Below are positions 62,664 through 64,000 of a stretch of DNA of 64,000 nt, piece after piece; the first letter of the stretch is position 1, and each line of letters starts with the position of its first letter. The notes under the pieces were generated by a model, which was given only the letters and a program-made list of their open reading frames with translations, was not told the origin of the DNA and did no database searches. The DNA lies in assembly GCF_007856155.1 (NCBI RefSeq), contig NZ_CP042266.1, positions 4,588,001-4,652,000 of the forward strand, in the 5' to 3' direction. Source of the stretch: Streptomyces qinzhouensis (lineage in GTDB: Bacteria > Actinomycetota > Actinomycetes > Streptomycetales > Streptomycetaceae). The position numbers and the translations under genes were made by a program.

Positions 62664-63890
62664 TCAGCGGGACGGGGTGATGCGGCCCGTGACCTCGCCG
62701 AGGCCGACGCGGGTGCCGTCCGGGCCCGGGGCCCAGGCGGTCAGGGTGACGGTGTCGCCGTCCTCCAGGAAGGTGCGCTTGCCGGTGGGGAGGTCGAGCG
62801 GGTCGCGGCCGTTCCAGGTCAGTTCGAGGAGGGAGCCGCGCTGGTGGAGCTCGGGGCCGCTGACCGTACCGGAGCCGAAGAGGTCGCCCGTACGCAGTGA
62901 GGCGCCGTTGACCGTCATATGGGCCAGCTGCTGGGCCGCCGTCCAGTACATCGTGGCGAACGGGGGCTCCGCGACCGTATGGCCGTTGACGGCCACGGAG
63001 ATACGGATGTCGAAACCGCCCGGCTCCTCCTCTTCGGAGTCGTCGAGATACGGCAGCGGCGGGACGTCCCGGGCGGGCGGGGCGGTGCGGGCCGCGGCGA
63101 GGGCTTCCAGCGGGGTGACCCAGGCCGAGACCGAAGTGGCGAACGACTTCCCGAGGAACGGGCCCAGGGGCACGTACTCCCAGGCCTGGATGTCCCGCGC
63201 CGACCAGTCGTTGAGCAGGGAAAGACCGAACACGTGCTCGGGGAAGTCGGCGAGCGGCACCGGACTGCCCTGCGGGGTCGGGGTGCCGACGAGGAAGCCG
63301 ACCTCCGCCTCGATGTCGAGCTTCACGGACGGCCCGAAGACGGGCGCCGGGTCGGTGGGCGCCTTGCGCTGCCCCCGGGGCCGTACGACCTCCGTCCCCG
63401 AGACCACCACCGTGCCCGCCCGGCCGTGGTAACCGATCGGCAGATGCTTCCAGTTGGGGGTCAGCGGTTCGCCGTCGGGGCGGAAGATCCGGCCCACATT
63501 GGTGGCGTGGTGCTCACTGGCGTAGAAGTCGACATAGTCCGCGACCTCGTACGGGAGGTGGAGCGTGACCGCGTCCAGCGGGTGGAGCAGCGGCTCCACC
63601 GCGGCCCGGTGGGCGGGGACCGTGACCCAGCCGGTCAGGGCCCGCCGGACATCGCGCCATGTGGTCCGGCCGGCCGCGAGCAGGGGGTTGAGGCCGGGGC
63701 GGTCGAGCAGCGCGGCATAGGGGGAGCCGAGGGCGACGGCGGCCGCTCCCGCGTCGAGCACATACCGCCCGATGCGGACGCCGATCCTGCGGCGCTCCGG
63801 TTCGGCGGGGGTGGTGAAGACGCCGTAGGGGAGGTTGTGCGGGCCGAAGGGATCGCCCTCGGCCAGGTCGAGCGGGCTCTGCTCGGACAC
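62664..63890 (-). CDS. fahA: Fumarylacetoacetase
   Basis: A 408-residue FAH enzyme, last step of tyrosine/homogentisate breakdown, splitting fumarylacetoacetate to fumarate and acetoacetate. Motifs: FGPHNLPYGVF, DYVDFYASEHHATNVG (catalytic His), YHGRAGTVVVSG, FGPSVKLDIEAEVGFLVG (metal-binding acids), LLNDWSARDIQAWEYVPLGPF. GTG start at 63890. No other tyrosine-catabolism gene is visible in the window. Confidence 0.95.
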   Translation of the reverse strand: MSEQSPLDLAEGDPFGPHNLPYGVFTTPAEPERRRIGVRIGRYVLDAGAAAVALGSPYAALLDRPGLNPLLAAGRTTWRDVRRALTGWVTVPAHRAAVEPLLHPLDAVTLHLPYEVADYVDFYASEHHATNVGRIFRPDGEPLTPNWKHLPIGYHGRAGTVVVSGTEVVRPRGQRKAPTDPAPVFGPSVKLDIEAEVGFLVGTPTPQGSPVPLADFPEHVFGLSLLNDWSARDIQAWEYVPLGPFLGKSFATSVSAWVTPLEALAAARTAPPARDVPPLPYLDDSEEEEPGGFDIRISVAVNGHTVAEPPFATMYWTAAQQLAHMTVNGASLRTGDLFGSGTVSGPELHQRGSLLELTWNGRDPLDLPTGKRTFLEDGDTVTLTAWAPGPDGTRVGLGEVTGRITPSR

Positions 63891-64000
63891 GGTGCCTGCC
63901 TCGCTTTCGATGCTGCTCTCGGCGTTCGCGGGGTTCGCGATACGGGGAAGATGCCGGGAACACGTTACGTGGGGGACCCACGCGACCGGCAGGCCCTGGT

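Overview
The window is chromosomal DNA of a Streptomyces or very close actinomycete. Support for this: very high GC with G/C-rich third codon positions, GTG starts and ATGA/GTGA stop-start overlaps, -10 boxes of the TAGNNT type, a futalosine-type menaquinone pathway, a Rex operator before nuoA, and a gene order that I recall as matching the hemL-ccs-mqn-nuo segment of the Streptomyces coelicolor core chromosome (from memory, not searched).

Layout. 1-8000: the end of an RtcB RNA ligase, an SDR oxidoreductase, a YnfA-type membrane protein, two small secreted or membrane proteins, a Mut7-C RNase-like protein, a GNAT, and a divergent pair of an imine-reductase-like enzyme and a GlxA-type regulator. 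8000-16700: hemL, a histidine phosphatase, a Tat-type NodB-fold lipoprotein, and the System II cytochrome c maturation set (ResA/TlpA, CcdA, ResB, CcsA/B). 16700-23400: menaquinone genes mqnL, mqnP, mqnM and mqnE, with a Uma2 gene and an Lrp regulator between them. 23400-32400: a dicarboxylate/cation symporter, a TetR regulator, and a 1511-aa membrane NRPS of the poly-epsilon-lysine-synthetase (Pls) architecture coupled to an M1-type metallopeptidase. 32600-39300: cold-shock protein, mqnA, mqnC, a degenerate amidohydrolase-like protein, menG and a MenJ-like geranylgeranyl reductase. 39300-45700: a VapBC-like toxin-antitoxin cassette between 51-bp direct repeats, a cysteine-peptidase-like protein, a second imine-reductase-like enzyme, an SDR and an NlpC/P60 cell-wall hydrolase. 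45700-61900: the complete nuoA-N operon (complex I). 61900-64000: a second Uma2 protein and fumarylacetoacetase.

Functionally much of the window is respiratory: haem precursor synthesis (hemL), cytochrome c assembly, menaquinone synthesis and tailoring (MqnA, E, C, P, L, M, MenG, MenJ; MqnB, MqnD and a canonical aminodeoxyfutalosine deaminase are not here), and the NADH dehydrogenase that reduces menaquinone.

The most interesting accessory system is the Pls-like synthetase. It has intact A and PCP motifs, three membrane/beta-helix C-terminal repeats, an A-domain pocket that by hand alignment resembles lysine-type codes, a repetitive ~215-residue insertion inside the A-domain tail, a 19-codon upstream ORF with the best ribosome site, and a coupled downstream peptidase. 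The second is the toxin-antitoxin cassette whose flanking repeats duplicate the 3' end of menJ.
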